NCBI GenBank assembly: GCA_021819225.1
Contig: JAKARU010000005.1
Span: 1-21,959, forward strand
Origin: Thermoplasmata archaeon
GTDB taxonomy: Archaea; Thermoplasmatota; Thermoplasmata; Thermoplasmatales; Thermoplasmataceae
Direction: 5' to 3'
Length of the DNA stretch: 21,959 nt
The translations under genes were made by a program, and so were the position numbers. Shown here piece by piece: positions 7,894-15,279 of the stretch. Below the pieces are notes generated by a model. The model was not told the origin of the DNA, did not search any database, and saw nothing but the letters and a program-made list of their open reading frames with translations. Position 1 is the first letter of the stretch. Each line of letters opens with the position of its first letter.

Positions 7894-9051
7894 CTAGTTC
7901 CATCGATCTTCCCTGAGTGAGACGACCTCATCTGGCTGCTTGAAGTCCTGCTCAACACCCTTCATGCTTCCCATGTTTTCAAGTTTGCGAATTGTGGGCA
8001 TGATACGTGATTCGATACTAGAAAGCATGCTGTTATAACTTTTCGCTGCTGTATCTATGCTCTTCCCAAGATCCCCGATCTTTTCAGTCATAATCTTTAA
8101 CCTATCGTGAAGTTCCCTGGCGAGTGACAGTATATTCTTGCTGTTTTCCATTATAGTTCTTTCCTGCCATCCTGAATTTACAACACGCAAAAGCCCTATT
8201 AATGTCATTGGAGTGCATATTATTACATTCTGTGAAACTCCATACTCAAATATTTCAGGGTCTCCAGCAAATGCCGCAGAAATCATCGATTCCTCAGGAA
8301 GAAATAGAACAACGAAATCAGCGGAACTTGTAAGATAACTGCTGTAATTCTTGCCTCCCAAAGCCCTTATATGATCCCTTAGATCATTTGAAAATTCCCT
8401 GAGTAATTTGCCTGCTGTGGACTCATCATCTGTCTCAGTATACTCGAGATATTTCTTATATGGTGCCTTTGAGTCTATTATGATTTCCCTGTTTCCTGGC
8501 AGGTGAACTACCATGTCTGGACGAACAGCTTTCTCCATAGTCACCTGTTCGTCAAAATCTACTCTCGGTCTCATCCCAGTAATCTCAACCACACGGCGCA
8601 GGGTCATTTCCCCCCATTTCCCACGATTCATGGAGTTCCTAAGTATGCTGTTTAAATGCTGCGCCTCGCTAGAAACCCTCTGATTCATCTCTGACATCTC
8701 CTCTATCATTTTCCTGATCCCTGTTGTGTCTTCTATCCTTGACCTTTCCATTTCCTCCACCTTTCTCTGGAATGTTGAAATCGAATCAGAGAGTGGTTTG
8801 ATCATGGATCCTATTTCAGCTTCCTTTCTTTCCATTATCGTTTCGGTTGTTGCCGATACATTCTGCGCCAGGAGTCTTGAAACAGATTCACTTTCCGCTC
8901 CTGTTTCTCTGATAATTTCTAGAGCTATGCTCTTGGCAGAATTTGAATTCTTTTCATGTGATTTTTCAAGCAATTTTTGAGATATGAGAAAAGAGAGAGG
9001 TACAAATACAACACCTCCAAGGATGAACCCGTAGAAGAAGGTTAGCAACAT
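7894..9051 (-). CDS. rmuC: RmuC family protein (PD-(D/E)XK nuclease-like)
   Basis: Protein of 385 residues with the RmuC architecture. There is one N-terminal membrane helix (about 3-24), then a long polar, heptad-like coiled-coil region (about 30-145), then the RmuC domain starting at GKWGEMTLRRVVEITGM. That domain holds RPDMVVHLPG and IIIDSKAPYKKY, the D...DSK core of a PD-(D/E)XK-like fold, and ends with FLPEESMISAA and VIICTPMTLIGLLRVV. In E. coli RmuC limits short-inverted-repeat recombination. The biochemical activity in archaea is not established here. RmuC is mainly bacterial, so transfer is possible. A TATA-like AAATTTATC (9081-9073) lies 26 nt before the ATG, which fits leaderless expression, and the gene diverges from the radical SAM gene. 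Orthology is sure; function is inferred. Confidence 0.93.
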   Translation of the reverse strand: MLLTFFYGFILGGVVFVPLSFLISQKLLEKSHEKNSNSAKSIALEIIRETGAESESVSRLLAQNVSATTETIMERKEAEIGSMIKPLSDSISTFQRKVEEMERSRIEDTTGIRKMIEEMSEMNQRVSSEAQHLNSILRNSMNRGKWGEMTLRRVVEITGMRPRVDFDEQVTMEKAVRPDMVVHLPGNREIIIDSKAPYKKYLEYTETDDESTAGKLLREFSNDLRDHIRALGGKNYSSYLTSSADFVVLFLPEESMISAAFAGDPEIFEYGVSQNVIICTPMTLIGLLRVVNSGWQERTIMENSKNILSLARELHDRLKIMTEKIGDLGKSIDTAAKSYNSMLSSIESRIMPTIRKLENMGSMKGVEQDFKQPDEVVSLREDRWN

Positions 9052-9072
9052 AAGTATGCTATATGTCGGACA

Positions 9073-9081
9073 GATAAATTT
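9073..9081 (-). promoter_or_regulatory. TATA box of rmuC
   Basis: AAATTTATC on the minus strand, centred 26 nt before the ATG at 9051. It lies in the ~100-bp region shared with the divergent radical SAM gene. Confidence 0.5.
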
Positions 9082-9121
9082 TTTTCTAATTCAATAACCC
9101 GAAAACCAAACATATAAGCTT

Positions 9122-9130
9122 CATAAATTA
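9122..9130 (+). promoter_or_regulatory. TATA box of the radical SAM gene
   Basis: CATAAATTA, centred 28 nt before the ATG at 9155 (leaderless). A second TATA-like ATATAAG at 9112-9118 would give a leader of ~12 nt. Confidence 0.5.
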
Positions 9131-9154
9131 ATTGTTCGATTCCGATATACAGAA

Positions 9155-10240
9155 ATGGCATATGTTCCGGACTTATTGTTTATAGAAATGACTCGAGCAT
9201 GCGAATATTCATGTGCCCATTGCAGAGCTGATTCGATAGCACTTCCAGAAGATGGAGAAATTGAATTGAATGAGATGGAAAGAGCCATAGATGAAGTCAT
9301 GAAAGTTAATGAGAAATGTGTGGTTATACTCACAGGGGGTGACCCCCTTCTCAGTCCTTCATCCCCATTTCTTATAAAATACCTCAACAGCAGAAGGATA
9401 AGATTTTCAGTTAGCCCTCCAGCAAGTCCTATACTGAATTTTGAATACCTTGATTACCTGAAGGAGAGCGGGGTTAACTCGATCTCCATGTCCATTGACG
9501 GTTCACCGTCAACTCATGATGCCATAAGAATGAAGAAAGGATCGTTTAAAGATACCCTTGATATAATAGGGATGGCAAGGGATATTGGAATATCGGTTCA
9601 GGTAAACTCAACAGTTATGAAGAAGAACATTAATGATTTCCCTGTTATCCTGAAAACGCTTAATGAGATCGGAGTCAGGGTATGGGAGGTTTTTTTCCTC
9701 ATTAATGTTGGAAGAGGGATATCTGAGAAATCAATAAGCAGGGATGAATTCGAGGACTTCCTGAAATTTCTGTATGGCGTCGAGGCAAATTTCAACATAA
9801 ATATAAGGACAGTGGAGGCCCCTGAATACAGAAGGATTAAGGCATCCCTAACTGCCGAGGAGAGGATATCTGGAGGAAGATGTTTTAATGATCTTTCCGC
9901 AGGGGCACGGGAACTCACAGGGATTGACATTACCAGAAAGATGAAGGAACCCGGAAATGGAAGAAGAATGAAAACTCTTTTCATATCATCCCGTGGTGAG
10001 GTAATGGTTTCCGGGCTATTTCCTCTTTCTCTTGGAAACATTAAAGAAAAAAGCGTCCGGGATATATTGAACAATGAGGCTCTTGTGGAGATTTCAGATT
10101 CGAGAAAGTTCAGCGGCAAGTGTTCCATCTGCGAATATTTTGAACTGTGTGGTGGATCAAGGGCAAGGGCATATGCAGAAACAGGAGATTATCTTGAAAG
10201 TGATCCACTATGCACCTACGTTCCCATCGTAGGAAGATGA
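9155..10240 (+). CDS. Radical SAM/SPASM protein, AhbD/NirJ-like
   Basis: Radical S-adenosylmethionine enzyme of 361 residues. The [4Fe-4S] motif is C16-x3-C20-x2-C23 (MTRACEYSCAHCRA), and the SAM-binding GGDP is at 61-64. The barrel continues through SVSPPASP and SMSIDGSPSTHDAIR. The segment VWEVFFLINVGRG with EAPEYRR is typical of the NirJ/Ahb-like SPASM subfamily. A C-terminal SPASM domain with C323, C326, C332 and C353 should hold auxiliary Fe-S clusters. Relatives decarboxylate heme precursors or modify peptides. Since the window encodes a heme protein (cytochrome b), a role in siroheme-dependent heme synthesis is attractive but unproven. No precursor-peptide gene is visible beside it. 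An MFS transporter follows 102 bp downstream with its own TATA box. Confidence 0.9.
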   Translation: MAYVPDLLFIEMTRACEYSCAHCRADSIALPEDGEIELNEMERAIDEVMKVNEKCVVILTGGDPLLSPSSPFLIKYLNSRRIRFSVSPPASPILNFEYLDYLKESGVNSISMSIDGSPSTHDAIRMKKGSFKDTLDIIGMARDIGISVQVNSTVMKKNINDFPVILKTLNEIGVRVWEVFFLINVGRGISEKSISRDEFEDFLKFLYGVEANFNINIRTVEAPEYRRIKASLTAEERISGGRCFNDLSAGARELTGIDITRKMKEPGNGRRMKTLFISSRGEVMVSGLFPLSLGNIKEKSVRDILNNEALVEISDSRKFSGKCSICEYFELCGGSRARAYAETGDYLESDPLCTYVPIVGR

Positions 10241-10311
10241 AAATTTTTCAATGAAATGGGCAAGAATGACATTTTCGGGATCTGTACGACTGACCTGCAT
10301 TCCATTATATT

Positions 10312-10320
10312 CATAAATAA
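10312..10320 (+). promoter_or_regulatory. TATA box of MFS gene 1
   Basis: CATAAATAA, centred 27 nt before the TTG at 10343. It supports TTG as a leaderless start. Confidence 0.55.
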
Positions 10321-10342
10321 CATACGCTGACGGGTAAGATTT

Positions 10343-11560
10343 TTGGAAAGTGTTTCTGCGCTTGGACTGCTAAAAAGAAAGGGGATATTCGTTGTATCCC
10401 TGAATCAGCTTATTAGGGTCCTTGCCAGATCACAGATGTGGATTTTTCTTCCTCTCTATCTTCTTGAGATAAGAGGTGTACCTTATCTTACCATAGGAAT
10501 AGTAATATTCCTGATGGCCATCATTTCCCTTCCACTTACTCTTGTATCCGGAGTATTGATAGACAGGAAAGGCGTGAGAAGAGTCATCTTCTATAGCAAT
10601 ATACTGTTATCCCTCCTTTTCGTTTTTCTCACAGTAAGCGTGTTCATTAACTCTTCTGTATATGTTATCTATGTTCTCCTCATTGCAAGTGAGCCCCTCA
10701 TGAATATAATAGGAGCCTCAGACAACGTAATAATTTCTAACGCAACTTCCTTCCAGGATAGAGATTCCGCCTTCAGCATAGTCAGGATTTTCCAGAACCT
10801 CGGATTTTCCATTGGACCGTCCATAGGAGGATTCGTTGCAGGTATTGGATTCGGGTATATCTTCCTCATAACAACAGTTTCCTCCTTTGCTGAACTGATC
10901 GTATACCTGAAATTCCTCCCGAGGGATATTGTGAGGAATGATACAGGTGATTCGACATCGAAAAGTGATTTCTTCAGTGCTTTCAGGTACAGGCCTTTCT
11001 TTATTGCAGCAATCCTCATCTCCCTTTTCTACCTTATTATGGGACAGTGGGGCACTACCCTGAGCCTGTTCTGGAAAATGTATGACGGAATGACAAATTT
11101 TCAGATAGGCCTTCTTTATTCTGTTAATGGCATAGTTGTCACTCTTGGACAGCTGCCCATCAACAGGCTGATGAAATCTCAGAGTGAAATCATGAAGGTA
11201 AATATCGGATACCTTCTTTATCTCGGGGCATTTTCCATTCTTCCCTTTTTTGAAGGATTCAAATTTCTCGTTATTGACACCATTATCATCACACTTGGTG
11301 AGAACATAGTTTCTCCATCCATAAATACAATAATAAGCAGGATTTCACCTCCAGGCAAGAGGGGCCAGTACTTCACCTCCTTCCAGGTTTTAACTGGCAT
11401 GATATACCCGATAGCCCCGGTGATAGGTACCCTTTTCCTTACTATTTTTTCAAATGACCTGAGACTCATATGGTTTCCATTCACAATTGTTGGAAGTGCA
11501 TTTTTCATTTCCTTTATTCCTTTCTGGAAGAGGATAAGACTTGCCGAACACACAAATTAG
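10343..11560 (+). CDS. MFS transporter 1
   Basis: Major facilitator superfamily permease of 405 residues with about 12 hydrophobic segments. The helix 2-3 loop has the motif-A remnant SGVLIDRKGVRR, and a second-half repeat is seen around GLLYSVNGIVVTLGQLPINR. SIVRIFQNLGFSIGPSIGGFVAG is the helix 4-5 signature of the drug/metabolite-efflux type subfamily. It shares this and the late LGENIVSPSINTIISRISPPGKRG segment with the MFS protein at 19441-20622, so the two look like distant paralogues. The start must be TTG at 10343, since an in-frame stop lies at 10328-10330 with no ATG between. Its stop codon overlaps by 4 nt that of the converging MFS gene 2. The substrate is unknown; efflux is a guess from the subfamily. 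Confidence 0.88.
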   Translation: MESVSALGLLKRKGIFVVSLNQLIRVLARSQMWIFLPLYLLEIRGVPYLTIGIVIFLMAIISLPLTLVSGVLIDRKGVRRVIFYSNILLSLLFVFLTVSVFINSSVYVIYVLLIASEPLMNIIGASDNVIISNATSFQDRDSAFSIVRIFQNLGFSIGPSIGGFVAGIGFGYIFLITTVSSFAELIVYLKFLPRDIVRNDTGDSTSKSDFFSAFRYRPFFIAAILISLFYLIMGQWGTTLSLFWKMYDGMTNFQIGLLYSVNGIVVTLGQLPINRLMKSQSEIMKVNIGYLLYLGAFSILPFFEGFKFLVIDTIIITLGENIVSPSINTIISRISPPGKRGQYFTSFQVLTGMIYPIAPVIGTLFLTIFSNDLRLIWFPFTIVGSAFFISFIPFWKRIRLAEHTN

Positions 11561-12705
11561 GAGAGCCTCCTGATGGTTGTTAACCCCAGTGGATAAAACA
11601 ACAGGCTTATCATCCCAAGCATCACCCAGGAAAGATACGGATTTGACGAGAAGAAATAGCCAAACACAAATGTTATCCCTGATCCAACTGCTATCTGAAT
11701 CGCATTCATAATGGATATGCCGAGTGGAACGAACCTCTGTTCAAGTTCCAGCTTTACCACATATGAATACTCCAGAGAAAATAGGATAACGCTCAATGCG
11801 CCCCCCATAATTGATGTGTAGAAGAGATAATCTGGAATTCCGGATACCTGGAAGGCAATTGAAGCGGAAACAACAAGAAGAAGCAGGGGGAGGATCAGGG
11901 ATGGTTTCCTGAAAGAGAGCCTCTTGAAAATAAGCAAACCGAGAATTCCTGCAAACAGGGTAAGGCTTCCTATTATTCCAGCAGTCGAGGGGAGAAAATT
12001 CAAGACGCCAGCAAAGGGCTTTTCATACTCCTCAAAGGTGAAATTAAGTCCCCAGTAGCCAGCAAGGGAAAGAGATAATAATATTAGGGGTTTTGATGTT
12101 AATCTTCCTTTGACATTCTTCATGAAATCCCTCTTCTCACTCTGTGCTGGAGAGGAAGGAAGGAAGAAAAAAGCAACTACAGTGAAAATGAGAGTCACGA
12201 TTCCCCCCAGAAAGAGGAGAACCTGCCACGGAACATATAGAACACCAATGGAATATGAGATGACTCCAGCTCCTCCGCCAACTGAAAAGGCAGTATTGAA
12301 TGACGCTATATTCCTGGAGGAATTTGAATTATCCAGATCATTCAGGACACCTATGCCGGATGAAAAGAAGAATGCTGAACCCAGCCCAACAAAAAATCGT
12401 GAGAACAGGAATACAAGAAAATCCGGCGAGAATATGGAAAGAATTACAGATACAGACATTATGAGCATGCCACTGAGAGCAGTGTTCCTTGATCCGATTC
12501 TTGCAGCCAGGATTCCTGATGGAACCTGGAATATTGCCGTTCCAATAAGAAATGCTGAAAGTATTATTCCAGAGAATGATCCAGTGACGTTGTAAAAATC
12601 AGTGATTCTGAAGAGAAGGGGAGATACATTATACCAGTTCATTGAATACAGCGCACGAAGGATCAGCATGAGAGCCAGGCTCCCGCCAACTCCAAGCCTC
12701 TTCAA
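11557..12705 (-). CDS. MFS transporter 2, overlapping the asparagine-synthase-like gene
   Basis: MFS permease of 382 residues, about 12 hydrophobic segments. Features include GTAIFQVPSGILAARIGSRN (helix 2-3 motif A), FSRFFVGLGSAFFFSSGIGVLND, and a central loop SSPAQSEKRDFMKNVKGR dividing two six-helix halves. It is not closely similar to the other two MFS proteins of the window. The start is TTG at 12705, overlapping the TGA stop of the preceding gene as TTGA, with GGTGA (12719-12715) 9 nt before it. The two genes are therefore very likely translated from one message. The pairing suggests transport of the substrate or product of the upstream ATP-dependent synthetase. The substrate is not known. 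Confidence 0.87.
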   Translation of the reverse strand: MKRLGVGGSLALMLILRALYSMNWYNVSPLLFRITDFYNVTGSFSGIILSAFLIGTAIFQVPSGILAARIGSRNTALSGMLIMSVSVILSIFSPDFLVFLFSRFFVGLGSAFFFSSGIGVLNDLDNSNSSRNIASFNTAFSVGGGAGVISYSIGVLYVPWQVLLFLGGIVTLIFTVVAFFFLPSSPAQSEKRDFMKNVKGRLTSKPLILLSLSLAGYWGLNFTFEEYEKPFAGVLNFLPSTAGIIGSLTLFAGILGLLIFKRLSFRKPSLILPLLLLVVSASIAFQVSGIPDYLFYTSIMGGALSVILFSLEYSYVVKLELEQRFVPLGISIMNAIQIAVGSGITFVFGYFFSSNPYLSWVMLGMISLLFYPLGLTTIRRLS

Positions 12706-13445
12706 GTGTTGATCTCACCCCTAAACTCCCTGAGCACCTTCATTATACCGGAACCGTATTGAGCCGCCTTTTTTGGCCTGTTGTAGATTCTTTCTGGAAT
12801 TCCCATGATTTCACAGGCTTTTCTGACGATTATCTTGTTGTATTCCTGATTCATATGCTCTACCCTTGGAATTGATGAAAATTCCCTGATAATTTCTTCA
12901 TCCATATATGGCATCAGAGGGACTTTTCCAAAAGCTGATGAAATCATGATCTCCCTCGGCAACGTTTTATTCCTCAATGTTTCAAGGCTTATCCGGTTAG
13001 AATCTTCCCTGCCATCACGGAATTTTCCATACCCATAAAAAATTTCATCCGCCCCCTGCCCTGTCATTATTCGTTCCTGTGGGATTCTGTTGCATGCTAC
13101 ATAAAATGGAATTTCAAATGATATTTCAATAATCGAGGCAGATGGATCAATATGCTTGATTGCAGCAGCTGCTTCCATGATCTCATCCTTTGTTATTTCA
13201 ATTTCTACGAGGTCCCGGTCGAGATATGAACATAGGAATCTAGCTTCTTCAAGATCAGCAGATTTCCCGTGAAACAGTGTAAATGGTACAACCTTCCTGC
13301 CGTATATCGAGAAGAGGAGGGAACTGTCAACCCCGCCCGATAGCATAATTGCCGTACCCATTTCCTGAAGGGCGGAAGCTTTCCCTTCCAGGATATTTAT
13401 AAGCATTTCTGCCGCACTCCTGATCTCCACACTGGCTAATTTCAT
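12702..13445 (-). CDS. Stand-alone asparagine-synthase C-terminal (N-type PP-loop) domain
   Basis: Protein of 247 residues corresponding only to the synthetase half of AsnB-type asparagine synthetase. The PP-loop is MLSGGVDSSLLFS (S36-S42), which binds ATP and makes an acyl-adenylate. TGQGADEIFYGYGKF (from 128) is the second conserved motif, and RPKKAAQYGSGI is the C-terminal AsnB-like motif. The glutaminase domain (N-terminal Cys, ~200 residues) is absent and none lies beside it. The enzyme must therefore use free ammonia, a separate glutaminase or another amine. The gene shares a 35-bp intergenic region with the divergent PINA-like gene and overlaps MFS gene 2 downstream by 4 nt. Because a different asparagine synthetase lies at 17811-18743, this one may amidate another carboxylate; that is inference. 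Confidence 0.85.
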   Translation of the reverse strand: MKLASVEIRSAAEMLINILEGKASALQEMGTAIMLSGGVDSSLLFSIYGRKVVPFTLFHGKSADLEEARFLCSYLDRDLVEIEITKDEIMEAAAAIKHIDPSASIIEISFEIPFYVACNRIPQERIMTGQGADEIFYGYGKFRDGREDSNRISLETLRNKTLPREIMISSAFGKVPLMPYMDEEIIREFSSIPRVEHMNQEYNKIIVRKACEIMGIPERIYNRPKKAAQYGSGIMKVLREFRGEINT

Positions 13446-13450
13446 GGGAA

Positions 13451-13460
13451 TTAATAAATA
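13451..13460 (+). promoter_or_regulatory. TATA box of the PINA-like gene
   Basis: TTAATAAATA, centred 26 nt before the GTG at 13481; leaderless GTG start. It lies within the 35-bp gap to the divergent synthase gene, so the two promoters must overlap. Confidence 0.55.
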
Positions 13461-13480
13461 ATGTTAAAGGCTATTCCTCT

Positions 13481-15262
13481 GTGGATTACATACCAGATAC
13501 ATCGGTGATTGTTGATGGTCGCTTCACGAAGTTTATACGGACACTGAAAGAAGGTAGAGTTGTATTTTCAGAGGCCATGTTATCAGAGGTTGAGCATCAG
13601 GCCAATGAGAACAGGGCTACTGGATTTGCGGCACTTGATGAGCTGAAGAAGATAAGGAATATTGCAGTGGAGAAGAACATTGAGATACTTTTTGCTGGAA
13701 AGAGACCAACAGACTGGCAGATGAGAAATGGAAAAAGTGGAGAAATTGATGAAATCATCAGAAACCTGGCCTGGGAAAGTGAATCTACCCTGGTAACAGG
13801 AGATGTTATCCAGAAAGATATAGCGGAGATCAAGGGAATCAAAAACATCTATCTTCCTGCACAAACTGAGAAAGCTTCAAATATTGAAGATTTCTTCGAG
13901 GAGAATACCATTTCTGTCCACTTGAAGGCTGGAACACATGTGAGAAGAAAGGATGGTTTTCCAGGTTCAGTAAATGTTGTAACAACGGACAGGGTTATAG
14001 GACCTCTGGAAGCTGATGCAATAGCCAATAATATTATCAGGAGGGCAGGGAATGAACCGGGCTCATTCATAGAGATGGATTCGTCAGGTGCGACAGTCGT
14101 ACAGCTGAAAACATACAGAATTGTCATAACAAGGACTCCATTCTCAACAGCGACTGAGATAACTGCGGTAAGGCCAATCAAGAAGACCACCCTTGCTGAT
14201 TACAGCCTGGATCCGTCCATTATAGATCATGTTAGGAGCGGCTCAGCAGGAATACTCGTCGCAGGCTCGCCAGGAGCTGGCAAGAGTACATTTGTTCAGG
14301 CGATGGCAAATTTTCTTAGCCGGGAAGGCATGATTGTAAAAACAATGGAAAGGCCAAGGGATTTACAGGTTGATCCGGAAATCACCCAGTATACGGGACT
14401 GGAAGGATCAATGGAAAGGACTGGAAATATCCTCCTTCTTGTGAGAAATGATTATACAATTTTTGACGAGATGAGAGTTACTGCAGATTTTAAGGTTTAT
14501 GCTGACCTGAGGCTGGCTGGTGTTGGGATGATTGGAGTCGTTCATGCTACAAAGGCTATAGACGCTCTGCAGAGATTCATTGGAAGAATCGAACTGGGAA
14601 TGATACCACAGGTCGTTGATACGATACTTTTCATCAGGGATGGCAATATAGGATCTATACTTAAGATTGAGCAGAAAGTAAAGGTTCCAGAAGGAATGAC
14701 GCAGGACGATCTGGCAAGGCCTGTAATTGTCGTTACAGACTGGATAGGGTCAAGGCCTCTGTATGAAGTTTATTCCTTCGGGGAACAGATTGTTGTTGTT
14801 CCTATAGAAGAAGAGGATTCATCATCTGCAGAACTTGCCAGGGAAAAGGTTAAAAATTATCTTTCAGAGCATCTCAAGACAGATGACATCGAGGTTAAAA
14901 TGCACGGCAAGAGAAGGGCAAAAGTGACCGTTCCAGAAAGCATGAGACCAAAACTGATAGGAAGAAGGGGCAGCAATATCTCCGAAATCGAAAAGAACCT
15001 TGGAATTTCAATAGACGTTGATACCCAGGATGATAACAGAAAACGGGAGGTATATATTGAGGCAAAGAACAAAATCCTGTATCTGTACTGCGGTGTTGAT
15101 AACCAGCTGGTAAATATATATGTAGACGATATGATGATTCTTCAGGGAAGAACTTCAAGCAAGGGAATTATAAGGATCAAGATAGACAGCGATAATGGCC
15201 AGAACATTCAAAAGGCAGTGAAATCCGGTAAAAAAATAAGTTTCAGTGGAGTTTCAGAGTGA
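13481..15262 (+). CDS. PIN-ATPase-KH protein (PINA-like, PilT/VirB11-type ATPase)
   Basis: Cytosolic protein of 593 residues with three parts. Residues 1-135 form a PIN nuclease-like domain with acidic residues at D6 (IPDTSVIVDGR), E36/E38 (LSEVEH) and TGDVIQKD. Residues ~230-420 form a PilT/VirB11-type secretion-ATPase fold with Walker A G262-SPGAGKST and the acidic FDEMR and GVVHATKAIDAL segments. A KH domain has IGRRGSNISEIEKNLGI at about 492-508. This matches COG1855. The Sulfolobus member PINA is reported to be a hexameric ATPase that drives Holliday-junction migration with Hjc and Hel308. Length is normal and no domain is missing. GTG start at 13481 has a TATA box 26 nt upstream. It converges with fhs across 17 bp. 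A repair role is inferred by homology. Confidence 0.92.
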   Translation: MDYIPDTSVIVDGRFTKFIRTLKEGRVVFSEAMLSEVEHQANENRATGFAALDELKKIRNIAVEKNIEILFAGKRPTDWQMRNGKSGEIDEIIRNLAWESESTLVTGDVIQKDIAEIKGIKNIYLPAQTEKASNIEDFFEENTISVHLKAGTHVRRKDGFPGSVNVVTTDRVIGPLEADAIANNIIRRAGNEPGSFIEMDSSGATVVQLKTYRIVITRTPFSTATEITAVRPIKKTTLADYSLDPSIIDHVRSGSAGILVAGSPGAGKSTFVQAMANFLSREGMIVKTMERPRDLQVDPEITQYTGLEGSMERTGNILLLVRNDYTIFDEMRVTADFKVYADLRLAGVGMIGVVHATKAIDALQRFIGRIELGMIPQVVDTILFIRDGNIGSILKIEQKVKVPEGMTQDDLARPVIVVTDWIGSRPLYEVYSFGEQIVVVPIEEEDSSSAELAREKVKNYLSEHLKTDDIEVKMHGKRRAKVTVPESMRPKLIGRRGSNISEIEKNLGISIDVDTQDDNRKREVYIEAKNKILYLYCGVDNQLVNIYVDDMMILQGRTSSKGIIRIKIDSDNGQNIQKAVKSGKKISFSGVSE

Positions 15263-15279
15263 ATGATGATTGCAAATAC

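Noticed and set aside
12110..12595. Plus-strand open frame of 161 codons inside MFS gene 2
   Set aside because: Antisense to a clear 12-helix transporter; the product is composed of biased Arg/Thr/Pro-rich sequence with no recognisable domain.
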